A stretch of DNA of 40,132 nt. Origin: CAZJYC01 sp964550165. GTDB taxonomy: Bacteria; Acidobacteriota; Aminicenantia; Aminicenantales; Aminicenantaceae. The DNA is taken from assembly GCA_964550165.1 (NCBI GenBank), contig CAZJYC010000019.1, positions 1 to 40,132 of the forward strand, given 5' to 3'. The number at the start of each line of letters is the position of its first letter. Position 1 is the first letter of the stretch. The position numbers were made by a program, and so were the translations under genes. The notes beneath the pieces are model-generated. The model had not been told where the DNA came from, made no database searches, and saw only the letters and a program-made list of their open reading frames with translations. Below are positions 24,697-33,498 of the stretch, in pieces.

Positions 24697-25899
24697 ATGC
24701 GTCGAAAAGTCTTCGTTTTCCTTTCAGTACTTTTTTTGGTTGTTCCAGGCCTCCAGGCAGGCGGATGGAACAATACTCTAATGGGCTGGAAAGCCCTCGG
24801 GCTTGGAGGGGCTTTTGTCGGAGTTGCGGATGACCCGAGCGCGATTTTTTACAATCCTGCCGGCCTGGTCTTTCAGAGTGAAAAGTTCAATTTTTCCATC
24901 GGCGGATATTCTATTCGGCCCACTCATGAGTTCATTATGGTCACGGGCTCAAGAGCAGAGAGCAGATACAACGTTTCCTTGCCTCAACTTTTTCTTTCCT
25001 ACAGGACAAGCGAAAAGCTGACGCTCGGTTTCGGATTCTTTGTCCCTTATGCCGGGGGAGGAATCGATTGGAAACAGGAAGACCTTGGCTTTCCTTTTAA
25101 ATCGACACTGGGCGTTTATTCTTTTACTCCCGCTTTAGCCTACGAGGTCAACGAGAAACTGTCGCTGGGCTTGTGCCTGAATTTTTACGGGAGCTCCATG
25201 ACTTGCGATACAGTCACGGAAGAATATGGTCCGATGAGTACAGAAGAGAAAGGCTCAGGCTTTTCGGCCAGCGTGGGTGTGATGTTCAGACCGACAGAAA
25301 GAATCGGGCTGGGATTGAGAATCATGGGGACTGCCAGGATGAAGCTTAGCGGTACCACAGCGATCACTGTTGAAGTGCCTGGACTCGGGACTTTTCCTTT
25401 TACCCTCGATTCAGAAACCCGTTTCAACCTTCCCTGGGATTTTGAACTGGGATTTTCCTACAGAATATCCGAGAATCTGCTTTTTTCGTCCGGCGCCCAG
25501 TATACGATGTGGTCAGCTCTGGACAAGGTTGAGAAAACAATCAAGAACGTTCCTCAGACCGGCGATTTGAAAGTTGACGAACCGATGAATTTTGAGAATA
25601 TCCTGATATTACGGGCTGGCCTCGAATATCACCTCTATGGGGGCGTTTTCCTCCGCGGAGGCATAGGCCTTGACCGCTATGCCACTCCTGAGGAAACTCT
25701 GGATTTTAAAAACATCGATGTCGACAAAGTCACGCTCCTGGGAGGAATAGGCTACCGGACAGGAAAAATGCAGATTGACTTCATGTATGCCTATGCGATG
25801 GGAAAAGAGCGGGAAAAGGAAGTGACAGGTTTTCTCAATCCAGAGAGGTATAACCTCAATGTCCTCATTATGGGAGTAGGCGTAACTTTCTCCTTCTGA
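24697..25899 (+). CDS. FadL/OmpP1-family outer-membrane protein
   Basis: A 400-aa outer-membrane beta-barrel of the FadL/OmpP1/TodX family, whose members let hydrophobic compounds cross the outer membrane. The ATG at 24697 is chosen because of its strong Shine-Dalgarno sequence and because it begins a signal peptide (MRRKVFVFLSVLFLVVPGLQ-AG); a longer frame from 24625 would start inside the -35 box. The family N-terminus after cleavage is clear: GLGGAFVGVADDPSAIFYNPAGL. Alternating beta strands run to the C-terminus, which ends in Phe (MGVGVTFSF), as barrels recognised by BamA do. It is convergent with dapF, 6 nt away. Confidence 0.9.
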   Translation: MRRKVFVFLSVLFLVVPGLQAGGWNNTLMGWKALGLGGAFVGVADDPSAIFYNPAGLVFQSEKFNFSIGGYSIRPTHEFIMVTGSRAESRYNVSLPQLFLSYRTSEKLTLGFGFFVPYAGGGIDWKQEDLGFPFKSTLGVYSFTPALAYEVNEKLSLGLCLNFYGSSMTCDTVTEEYGPMSTEEKGSGFSASVGVMFRPTERIGLGLRIMGTARMKLSGTTAITVEVPGLGTFPFTLDSETRFNLPWDFELGFSYRISENLLFSSGAQYTMWSALDKVEKTIKNVPQTGDLKVDEPMNFENILILRAGLEYHLYGGVFLRGGIGLDRYATPEETLDFKNIDVDKVTLLGGIGYRTGKMQIDFMYAYAMGKEREKEVTGFLNPERYNLNVLIMGVGVTFSF

Positions 25900-25905
25900 T
25901 TCTTG

Positions 25906-26754
25906 CTAGTTCGGGAGAAAGTCGCCCCTGAAGACAATTTCCGAAGGGCCTGTCTGATAGACTTTTTTCCTCTCCCATTCGACGATCAATTGCCCCATAC
26001 TCGTCCCCACTCTGACCGTTTTATCTGTCAGGTTCTTCAGGATCGAAGCCACGGCCGCTGCACAGGCGCCGCTGCCTGAGGAAAGAGTTTCTCCGACACC
26101 CCTTTCCCAGAAGAGGACTTCGATCTCATCCCTGCCGAAGACTCTGATGAACTCAATGTTTGTTCTGTTTGGGAAAAAGGGATGGGATTCGATTTCCCGC
26201 CCAATCTGGTGCCATTCGATTCGGGCAGGGAATCTGTCGACAAAAATGGCGCAATGAGGATTGCCCAGCGAGAGCACTGTTATAGGATAGATTTTCTGGT
26301 TGATCGACAGGGGATAGTCTATGATTTTTTCGTGATAAGAGCCATCGTCAAAGGGGATATCCTTGGAGCTTAGACGGGGGATCCCCATTTCAATCCGGAT
26401 CAGAAAAAGTTTATTTTTCCGCTCGATAAGCCTGCATTCTCTCTGGCCTGTAGTAGTCAGAAAGACAATATGCGGGGTGTCAATTTTTTTTTGATGGTAA
26501 AGGGATGCGGCTGCACATCTCAGCCCGTTCCCTGAGATTTCTGCCTCTGTGCCGTCAGCGTTGAAAATCCGGAATTTGACATGCCCCCTCTTCTTGTTTT
26601 TGACTGAAATGAGGAGCAGGCCATCGGCTCCAACACCTGTATGGCGGTCGCAGACCCGGCTGGCAAACCTTCCAATCTCGTCAATGCTCGCTGTCTCTGC
26701 CTCGTCGGTGATCAGAAAATCGTTTCCTAAGGAATGAACTTTGATAAATTTCAT
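25906..26754 (-). CDS. dapF: Diaminopimelate epimerase (one catalytic Cys replaced by Ser)
   Basis: DapF converts LL- to meso-diaminopimelate for lysine and peptidoglycan synthesis; 282 aa, a usual length. The two-lobed family sequence is clear: HSLGNDF at the N-terminus, TGVGADGLL, FNADGTEAEISGNGLRC with the first catalytic Cys C80, LGNPHC, and ERGVGETL. In the second catalytic block the expected ACGTG reads SSGSG: S226 stands where the second catalytic Cys should be, and another Cys (GAC) follows four residues later. The fold is not in doubt but epimerase activity may be altered. Its start overlaps the htrA stop by 4 nt, so the pair is an operon with htrA first. Confidence 0.92.
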   Translation of the reverse strand: MKFIKVHSLGNDFLITDEAETASIDEIGRFASRVCDRHTGVGADGLLLISVKNKKRGHVKFRIFNADGTEAEISGNGLRCAAASLYHQKKIDTPHIVFLTTTGQRECRLIERKNKLFLIRIEMGIPRLSSKDIPFDDGSYHEKIIDYPLSINQKIYPITVLSLGNPHCAIFVDRFPARIEWHQIGREIESHPFFPNRTNIEFIRVFGRDEIEVLFWERGVGETLSSGSGACAAAVASILKNLTDKTVRVGTSMGQLIVEWERKKVYQTGPSEIVFRGDFLPN

Positions 26755-28247
26755 TCAGGTACCCTGAGGGTTCTTATGAATTCTACGGATTCTCCTTCAG
26801 TCTCTCTCCGCAGGCGAAGCATGAGTGTATCGCCTGCCTTGAGTTTATCGATGATGTCTTCCAGGTCTTGTGTCTCACGGACAATTTTTCTGTTGGCCTC
26901 AAGAATGATGTCTCCGCTCCGGAGGCCGCTCCGGTCAGCGGCGCTGTAGCGGCGGACATTCGTGATGATAACCCCTTCCTGAGTCCTGTAGCCGTACCGT
27001 CTGGCGAGCCTGGAAGTCAAGGAGGTAAAGTCGAATCCTAAGTCTTTTCCCGGAACGGCGGCTGTTTCCTGCTCATCTCCTGACGGCAGTTCGGTGAGTT
27101 TTGCGGTGAGAGTCATCTCTTTCCCGTCCCTGACGATTTTGAGCTCCACTTTTGTTCCCGGCTCTATTTCGGCGATCTTGAACCTCAGGTCATTTTCATT
27201 CTCAACCGGCTGCCCGTTGATGGCAACGATGACATCAGCGGGTTTCAATCCAGCCTTGTCCGCAGGAGTCCCGGGCTCGACTGACCCCACCAGGGCTCCC
27301 ATCCTGGATTTCAGCCTGAGGCTGTCTTTGTCTGCTTCGGTGACGGCCTGAGGCGTAATTCCGAGGTACCCTCTGACCACCTTTCCTTTTTCCTTGAGAT
27401 GCTTGACGACTTTTCTGGCCAGGCTGGAGGGGATGGCAAATCCGATGCCGGCATTCCCGCCCGATGGGGAATAGATGACGCTGTTGATTCCGACAACCTC
27501 CCCCTTCATGTTCACCAGGGGGCCGCCGCTATTCCCGGGATTTATGGCGGCATCTGTCTGGATGTAGTCCTGGTAGGGCACGCCCGGGATGCCGAGCTGC
27601 CTTCCCTTTGAGCTGACTATCCCAGCTGTGACGGTATGCTGAAGCCCCCAGGGATTTCCGATGGCCAGGACCCATTCTCCGACTTGCAGTTGAGAGGAAT
27701 CCGCCAGTTCAGCATAGGGAAAATTCTTGTCGTCAGCCTTCAAGAGAGCCAAGTCTGTTAGCGAGTCTGTTCCAATGACCTTGGCTGTGTATTCCTTGTC
27801 CTGAAGAGCTGTGACAGCGACTCTGACGGCATTTTCCACGAGATGGTTGTTGGTCAAAATGAATCCATCTGAACTGATGAAGAAGCCTGCACCCCGCACT
27901 TCTGAGCGATATTCTCTTTCCCTTTCCCGCGGAATGTTGAAAAATCTATCCCAGAAATCTTCAAAAGGCGATTCATCCCAGAAGCTCGTAACCCTTCTCT
28001 TCTCCACTTTCTCGGCGACAATCTGGACAACAGCAGGACCTACTTTATCGGCGATTTTGACGAAATCTAAATCAGGCTTGTCCTGAGCGAGAGGGGAGGC
28101 ATACAGGTTGGCGGCGAGTGAAGAGGAAGAAGGCTCCTTCAGAAAGCTTTTTGAGGTGTTCTTTTCAGGGAAATAGACAAAGACCATGCCAGCTAAAAGC
28201 ATCCCAAGAAAGAAGCTGATCAGGGCTATAAAGACGATTTTTTTCAT
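26751..28247 (-). CDS. htrA: HtrA/DegP-family serine protease
   Basis: A 498-aa periplasmic quality-control protease. An N-terminal hydrophobic segment (about 4-26) is a signal anchor or uncleaved signal. The trypsin-like domain has the triad H135 (TNNHLVENA), D165 (LTDLALLK) and S240 (NPGNSGGPL). Two PDZ domains follow (VRGYLGI ... PADKAGLKPADVIVAINGQ, and a second ending in AADRSGLRSGDIILEANRK). A strong AGGAGG sequence and a good promoter precede it. It is the first gene of a two-gene operon with dapF. Confidence 0.95.
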   Translation of the reverse strand: MKKIVFIALISFFLGMLLAGMVFVYFPEKNTSKSFLKEPSSSSLAANLYASPLAQDKPDLDFVKIADKVGPAVVQIVAEKVEKRRVTSFWDESPFEDFWDRFFNIPREREREYRSEVRGAGFFISSDGFILTNNHLVENAVRVAVTALQDKEYTAKVIGTDSLTDLALLKADDKNFPYAELADSSQLQVGEWVLAIGNPWGLQHTVTAGIVSSKGRQLGIPGVPYQDYIQTDAAINPGNSGGPLVNMKGEVVGINSVIYSPSGGNAGIGFAIPSSLARKVVKHLKEKGKVVRGYLGITPQAVTEADKDSLRLKSRMGALVGSVEPGTPADKAGLKPADVIVAINGQPVENENDLRFKIAEIEPGTKVELKIVRDGKEMTLTAKLTELPSGDEQETAAVPGKDLGFDFTSLTSRLARRYGYRTQEGVIITNVRRYSAADRSGLRSGDIILEANRKIVRETQDLEDIIDKLKAGDTLMLRLRRETEGESVEFIRTLRVPE

Positions 28248-28273
28248 CTTCCTTCCTCCTAACTTGAATTAAT

Positions 28274-28302
28274 AAAATAACATACTCATTCCAAAAATTC
28301 AA
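28274..28302 (-). promoter_or_regulatory. Promoter of htrA-dapF
   Basis: On the minus strand TTGAAT (28297-28302), a 17-nt spacer and TATTTT (28274-28279), about 27 nt before the start codon. No sigmaE-type GAACTT box was noticed. Confidence 0.55.
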
Positions 28303-28418
28303 TCGACCTACATACTGTAACTTTTTTATTTCCACAAAGGTTGCATAAAACAGCCATAACAGTTATCATCGCAAATATTTAAGATAGATGCGTTCTCAAA
28401 TACGTGATATAGAGAGGA

Positions 28419-28488
28419 TCAGGCTGGGCTGTTGAGAAAAGCATTCGAAACACCCAGCCTGAGCCATAACTCAGTTTTGCACAACTGA
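28419..28488 (+). other. Two hairpins upstream of tmk
   Basis: A perfect 10-bp inverted repeat (TCAGGCTGGG 28419-28428 with CCCAGCCTGA 28453-28462) and a 6-bp hairpin (TCAGTT-TTGCAC-AACTGA, about 28471-28488) lie just before tmk. Neither has a T-run, so they are not typical intrinsic terminators. Their role is unknown. Confidence 0.45.
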
Positions 28489-28493
28489 AAAAG

Positions 28494-29135
28494 ATGCTTT
28501 CGCTGAGAACAATGGATTTGAAAAAGGGAATTCTGATTGTTTTTGAAGGAATTGACGGGGCCGGCAAGTCCACACAAGCTGCCATCCTCATGGAGAGGCT
28601 CAAGAAAAAGGATTTCGTTGTGGCCTACTTCCGTGAGCCGTCGCGGAGCCGGTGGGGGCAAGAAATCAAGAAGAAAGCTCTTTGTCCGGATTCTCTCTCT
28701 CCAGAGGAAGAGCTGGATTTGTTCCAGAAGGATAGAAAAGAAAACGTGGAGAAGAACCTGAAACCTGCCCTGGCGAAGAGAAAAGTCGTTATCCTGGACA
28801 GGTATTATTATTCGACCATTGCCTATCAGGGGGCAAAAGGAATCGATCAAAAACGGATCAAAAGAATGAATGAGGCGTTCGCGGTCAAACCCGACCTGGT
28901 CTTTATCCTCGACGTCGATCCCAGAGAGGGCCTGGAACGGATAGAAAACCGGAAAAAGAAGGACAGGCTATTTGAGCAGGAGGACTATCTTATCAGGGTG
29001 AGAAAAATATTTAAAAGCTTTAAAAGGAAAAATATCATTCACATCGACGGGCAGAAGCCCAAGCAAGAAATCAGTAAAAAAATAGAAAAAATCGCGCTCG
29101 CCTATATCTTCGCCTCTCTAGCCATTAATCCATAA
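28494..29135 (+). CDS. tmk: Thymidylate kinase
   Basis: Tmk phosphorylates dTMP to dTDP for DNA synthesis; up to 213 aa, as expected. P-loop FEGIDGAGKST near the N-terminus, then the DR(Y/H) motif (LDRYYYSTIAYQG) and a lid with ENRKKKDRLFEQ. The start is ambiguous between the ATG at 28494 and the one at 28512; the shorter form places the P-loop at the more usual distance, and neither has a good Shine-Dalgarno sequence. It is followed after 18 nt by the penicillin-binding protein gene on the same strand. Confidence 0.93.
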   Translation: MLSLRTMDLKKGILIVFEGIDGAGKSTQAAILMERLKKKDFVVAYFREPSRSRWGQEIKKKALCPDSLSPEEELDLFQKDRKENVEKNLKPALAKRKVVILDRYYYSTIAYQGAKGIDQKRIKRMNEAFAVKPDLVFILDVDPREGLERIENRKKKDRLFEQEDYLIRVRKIFKSFKRKNIIHIDGQKPKQEISKKIEKIALAYIFASLAINP

Positions 29136-29153
29136 ATCTGCTATATTTCTTTC

Positions 29154-31625
29154 ATGGCCTTACAGAAGAGGTTCGTGATCAAGATTAGAATGCCTTTTGG
29201 CCGAAGAGGCGCGAGGAAAGACGAACTGAGCCTCAACCAGAAAAAAAAAGCGAAAAAGCCCCTCAAGAAAAGAATTCTCAAGGCCGCTTTTTTCATCCTC
29301 TTTTTCTTGACGCCCTGCGTCCTTGGATTTCTGCTGGGCGGCTATGTCGCCATCATGCAGAACCTCCCCTCGATAGCCGCGCTGGAGAACTTTGAACCCA
29401 AAATCATCAGCTACATCTATTCTGACCAAGGCGAAGTCATCGGCGAATTTGCCGAGCAGAAGAGGATTGAAATTCCCTATGAGGAGATTCCCGAAACACT
29501 GAAGAAAGCGGTCATTGCCACCGAAGATCCCAGATTTTACCGTCATCACGGAGTCGACTATCGTGGAATTCTGCGGGCGATGAAAGAGGACATCCTAAAA
29601 GGAAAGATATTGAGAAGGCCGCACGGCGGAAGCACGATCAGCATGCAACTGGCCAGGGAGCTCCTGCTCCACAGGAGACAGACCCTTCGCCGCAAATTCA
29701 AGGAGGTCATTCTCGCTTTTCAGATTGAGAAGAAGTATTCCAAGCAGGAAATCCTGACCATGTATTGCAACCAGTTTTATCTCGGCCGCGGAGCGTGGGG
29801 AGTTGAGGCTGCCTCCCAGTTCTACTTCGGGAAGAAAGCTTCGGAGTTAAGCCTTGAGGAAGCGGCCACGATCGCCGGCATTTTTCGGGGCGGTTCCTAC
29901 TATTCCCCCGATGTAAACCGGGATAGAACCTTTGGACGCAGAAATCATGTGCTCCGCCGCATGGCCGAAGAAGGCTACATCACCAAAGAGGAAGCTGATC
30001 AGGCCAGAAAGAAGCCGATGGATATCCTTCCTCTGCGTCGCGTGGAATCAGGGTTTGCCGCCTATTTCAAAGAGGAAATAAGAAGGCATATTATCAATAA
30101 CTATGGCGAGTACGCCCTTTATCAGAGGGGGCTAAGAATCTACACAACCCTGAATCCGATTCTCCAGAAATATGCGGAAGAGACTGTCCAGGAAGGCCTC
30201 CGCAATTTAGACAAGATACAGGGCTGGAGGAATGATAAGCGGAACCTAGTCAGAGAAGGCATCGAAAACCTTGATGAACTGGAGAGAAATTTTCTTGTAA
30301 GTTGGGTGGTGCCCTCCTTTCATGAAAGAGAACTTGTCGAGGCAGTCGTCTTGTCAGTTACGGACAAGGAAGCCTCTGTCAAAGTGAAGGACTACAAAGG
30401 AACTCTGAACAACAGCGATATTGCTTGGACCGGGACGAAAAACCTGACTCGGCTCATCAAAAAGGGAGACGTTATCCACGTCAAAATCAACACTATCGAC
30501 GAGGAAAAAAAGGAGCTGCTCGTCTCTCTCGACCAGGAGCCTTTGCTCGAAGCCGCCCTTCTGGCTATCGAGCCTCAGACGGGTCAGATCAAAGCCATGG
30601 TCGGCGGCTATGACTTTGGGAGGAGTGAATGGAACAACACAACCCAGGCCATGAGGCAGGCCGGCTCAGCCATCAAACCCGTACTCTATACGGCAGCTCT
30701 CGAGAATGGCTTCACGCCCGCCTACATCATCATCGATGAGCCAACAGACTTTATCGATAAATGGTCAAGAGAGCCCTGGTCTCCCCCAAATTATGACGGA
30801 AAATACAAGGGCGCAGTGACTTTCCGTAAAGGCTTGGAGGAGTCAAGGAATATCGTCACCGCCAAGCTTCTCGATTTTATTTCTCCTCAAAAGGGAGTTG
30901 AATACTGCCGGAAATTCGGGATTACATCGACAATCTATCCCTATCTTTCCCTGTCCCTGGGCTCTTTTGAAGTAAGGATGATCGAACTTGTCTCCGCTTT
31001 CTGCACCTTCCCCAATAAGGGTGTCCGGATGAAGCCTTATTTCATCACCCGTATCGAAGATAAGGAAGGAAATGTTCTCGAAGATAATAAGGTAGAATCT
31101 GAGGAAGTTATCTCTCCCCAGGTCGCTTATCTCATGACCTCCCTTCTTCAGGGTGTGATCCAGAGGGGAACGGGGCAAGCGGCAAGAGATTTGCAGTGGC
31201 CTCTTGCCGGGAAAACAGGGACAACGAATGATTTTGCCGATGCCTGGTTTATCGGTTTCTCCCCCTCTCTTTGCGCCGGCGTTTGGGTGGGCCATTATGG
31301 AAGAGTGACCATAGGAGAGCGCTGGTCTGGAGCAGTGGCTGCGCTTCCGCTCTGGAAGCACTTTTTCGCAAAGGTGATCGAGGATAAGAAGAAAGCGCTA
31401 GAAGAGAACGACGAAGGAATTCCCGTCATGGAGGAATTCGAGGTTTCTCCCAACCTCTCTTTTGTGGAGATTGACAGAAAGACTGGCCTGCTTGCCGGGC
31501 CGTTCTGTCAGTACACTATGGTCGAAGTATTCCTGCCCGGAACTGAGCCAACCCGGTATTGCACACCTGAAGACCACATGATGATTCTTGATTATTACGA
31601 GCTGGTAAAGAAGAGAGAGGATTGA
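29154..31625 (+). CDS. Class A penicillin-binding protein (PBP1A-like)
   Basis: An 823-aa bifunctional peptidoglycan synthase. A basic cytoplasmic N-terminus leads into one transmembrane helix (about 43-69). The glycosyltransferase-51 domain has the catalytic Glu E124 in ATEDPRFYRHHGVD, then HGGSTISMQLAREL and the EILTMYCNQFYLGRGAWGVE motif. The transpeptidase has SxxK at S505/K508 (GSAIKP), SxN at 564-566 (SRN) and KTGT at 687-690. A 120-residue insert between the domains contains an S1/OB-like stretch (KGDVIHVKI ... KKELLVSLDQ). It has no clear Shine-Dalgarno sequence and follows tmk closely. It ends 3 nt from the convergent FecR-like gene. Confidence 0.96.
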   Translation: MALQKRFVIKIRMPFGRRGARKDELSLNQKKKAKKPLKKRILKAAFFILFFLTPCVLGFLLGGYVAIMQNLPSIAALENFEPKIISYIYSDQGEVIGEFAEQKRIEIPYEEIPETLKKAVIATEDPRFYRHHGVDYRGILRAMKEDILKGKILRRPHGGSTISMQLARELLLHRRQTLRRKFKEVILAFQIEKKYSKQEILTMYCNQFYLGRGAWGVEAASQFYFGKKASELSLEEAATIAGIFRGGSYYSPDVNRDRTFGRRNHVLRRMAEEGYITKEEADQARKKPMDILPLRRVESGFAAYFKEEIRRHIINNYGEYALYQRGLRIYTTLNPILQKYAEETVQEGLRNLDKIQGWRNDKRNLVREGIENLDELERNFLVSWVVPSFHERELVEAVVLSVTDKEASVKVKDYKGTLNNSDIAWTGTKNLTRLIKKGDVIHVKINTIDEEKKELLVSLDQEPLLEAALLAIEPQTGQIKAMVGGYDFGRSEWNNTTQAMRQAGSAIKPVLYTAALENGFTPAYIIIDEPTDFIDKWSREPWSPPNYDGKYKGAVTFRKGLEESRNIVTAKLLDFISPQKGVEYCRKFGITSTIYPYLSLSLGSFEVRMIELVSAFCTFPNKGVRMKPYFITRIEDKEGNVLEDNKVESEEVISPQVAYLMTSLLQGVIQRGTGQAARDLQWPLAGKTGTTNDFADAWFIGFSPSLCAGVWVGHYGRVTIGERWSGAVAALPLWKHFFAKVIEDKKKALEENDEGIPVMEEFEVSPNLSFVEIDRKTGLLAGPFCQYTMVEVFLPGTEPTRYCTPEDHMMILDYYELVKKRED

Positions 31626-31628
31626 TTG

Positions 31629-33329
31629 TCAGCCTTTCTTTTTCACCCGGCCTGAGCCGGAGGACGAAGAGCGGGAGGAAGAAGAACTGCGTGAGGGGGA
31701 TGCAGCCGAAGACTTGGAGCTCGAGCCGGAGCTTATTCTTTTTGACGAGGAACCTTGAGAGGATTTGGAAGAAGACGTTTCTTTGGTCTTTGACCCGGAG
31801 ATGTATTTGTAGATCTGGCTGAGTCCAGAGCTCGACTTTTTGGTTTCTATTTTTCTTTTATAATTTTTAATGCTGATATTCGGAGAAGAAGGGTAGCCGA
31901 GAGCATTTTTCTTGATTATGTTCCTTGAGTCGGACGAGGGGGATTGTTTTTTGATGATTCTCCTCTCTTCTTGAGATTCCTGTCTTTGAATCGCTTTCCC
32001 TGGCTCTTTTGAATCACCGGGCTCAAGCTTCCTGGTTCCGGTTCGATCCAGGCTTTTAACCTGTCCTGTTTCAGGCGGGCTGTCCATTTTCTTCAGGATA
32101 AACTTTTTGTCTCCGAGCTTTTCGACGGAAACCTGGCTGGTCGAAGGTCTCAGGGACGGACTTTGGCTGGAGAGGGAGATTTTTCCAATGCTTTTTACAG
32201 ATTCCTGACTGAGGGCCACAGAGGAGACATTCCGAGCTTTGAGTTGATTCTTGTGGATAACGGTCAGGGCACGAGAACTCAAGGGATAATCGCCGTAATA
32301 CCGGCCGTAGAAGACGTTGTCGATGACAACCACCGGATAGCCGTAGTAGCTTAGGGGAGCCCAGCCGAAGTAGTCATAACCCCAGTACCAGCTGACCCAG
32401 GCAGGACCCCAGATAGGAGAGGGAATCCAGTACCAGCCCATGCCATACATCCAATGCCAGCGGCCAAAATGGAAAGTGCACCAGCCCCACGGCTCATAGG
32501 GAATCCATGTCCAGCCGCAAAGAGGCATCCATGTCCACCGGCCGTGATAATAAGGACGCCAGCCTGAGTCGGCCTGATTGGGAACCCAAACATAGCCATA
32601 AGGAGCAATATAAACCCACTCGCCATATTCCGCCAGTTCGTACTCAAAGTCTTCCAGCTCTTCGGGCAGGTAAGCCCTGGCCAGACGCCTGCGGATCTGG
32701 CTGTCCCTGTGCTCGCTCCATCTGTCGAAACTGTCCTCTGCCACTGCCTGAAACCGACTGGGCCGGGAGGTGAATCTTGCGTTAGAAACCTCGAGTCTCT
32801 GACCATCTTTAACTAGGGCAGAGCCAGTTTCCCCGGCAGCTTCGACCATCCCGTTAAAGACGAAAATTTCTGTCTCATTCTGCTCCCTGACATCGATTCG
32901 GTAAAGCCCCTTGTCCAGGACATAAATGGAGATATCAGGGGTATGAATTTCAATATTCTTTTCCTCTGCCAAGGAGTTCACGCGGAGATAGACATTGCCT
33001 GCCCAGATTTTAATCCGGGTGAGGTTACCATCTTTTTTTGGCATAGTTATGAAGTCGACTTTTGTGTTGTTGTCCAACCGGATATAGTTGCCTTTTCCCA
33101 GATAAACCTCTGCCCTTCCGTCGGTTGTGCCTAAACGGTCGCCTTCAGAAATGGGTAGATTGACTTCAGCTTCTTCATAGCCGAGTTCAGCCGCTCTCTG
33201 GATATAGGCATTTCCCGTCAAATAGCTCAGCCGGGCAAAGGAATTGTTCGTGTACGGGCGCACTTCTTCTGCATTCAGGGCAATCATAAGGAAAAGAACT
33301 GCTGCCAATATACCGAATATTTTTTTCAT
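31629..33329 (-). CDS. Secreted FecR-like protein with Trp/Tyr-rich repeat and Ser-rich tail
   Basis: A 566-aa protein of the FecR-domain/DUF6600 type. A signal peptide (MKKIFGILAAVLFLMIALNA) precedes a FecR-like beta domain (about 60-185: EGDRLGTTDGRAEVYLGKG, VYLRVNS). Residues about 235-332 form an aromatic repeat (GYVWVP, WRPYYHGRWTWMP, GWTWIPYEPWGW, FHFGRWHW) with 18 Trp in under 100 residues. A low-complexity tail from about 400 ends in a Ser/Lys/Arg-rich stretch. No function is established for the family; the repeat suggests binding to a surface or glycan. It is transcribed from its own good promoter and is convergent with the PBP gene. Confidence 0.8.
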   Translation of the reverse strand: MKKIFGILAAVLFLMIALNAEEVRPYTNNSFARLSYLTGNAYIQRAAELGYEEAEVNLPISEGDRLGTTDGRAEVYLGKGNYIRLDNNTKVDFITMPKKDGNLTRIKIWAGNVYLRVNSLAEEKNIEIHTPDISIYVLDKGLYRIDVREQNETEIFVFNGMVEAAGETGSALVKDGQRLEVSNARFTSRPSRFQAVAEDSFDRWSEHRDSQIRRRLARAYLPEELEDFEYELAEYGEWVYIAPYGYVWVPNQADSGWRPYYHGRWTWMPLCGWTWIPYEPWGWCTFHFGRWHWMYGMGWYWIPSPIWGPAWVSWYWGYDYFGWAPLSYYGYPVVVIDNVFYGRYYGDYPLSSRALTVIHKNQLKARNVSSVALSQESVKSIGKISLSSQSPSLRPSTSQVSVEKLGDKKFILKKMDSPPETGQVKSLDRTGTRKLEPGDSKEPGKAIQRQESQEERRIIKKQSPSSDSRNIIKKNALGYPSSPNISIKNYKRKIETKKSSSGLSQIYKYISGSKTKETSSSKSSQGSSSKRISSGSSSKSSAASPSRSSSSSRSSSSGSGRVKKKG

Positions 33330-33355
33330 TTTTCTTCTCCTTTTGGATTGTTCAC

Positions 33356-33384
33356 ATTATACCCTAATGCAAATGCTATGCCAA
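33356..33384 (-). promoter_or_regulatory. Promoter of the FecR-like gene
   Basis: On the minus strand TTGGCA (33379-33384), a 17-nt spacer and TATAAT (33356-33361), 26 nt before the start codon, followed by AAAAGGAGAAG as ribosome-binding site. Confidence 0.7.
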
Positions 33385-33498
33385 TTTCTCTCCCTTAAAA
33401 GCTCTGTCTTTTGCCCGTTTTTTGTCCTAAAAATATGACGATTGCAGTATGTAGTATACAATAATCAGATGAAAGGCTTGATTCAGGGCTTTGACAGG

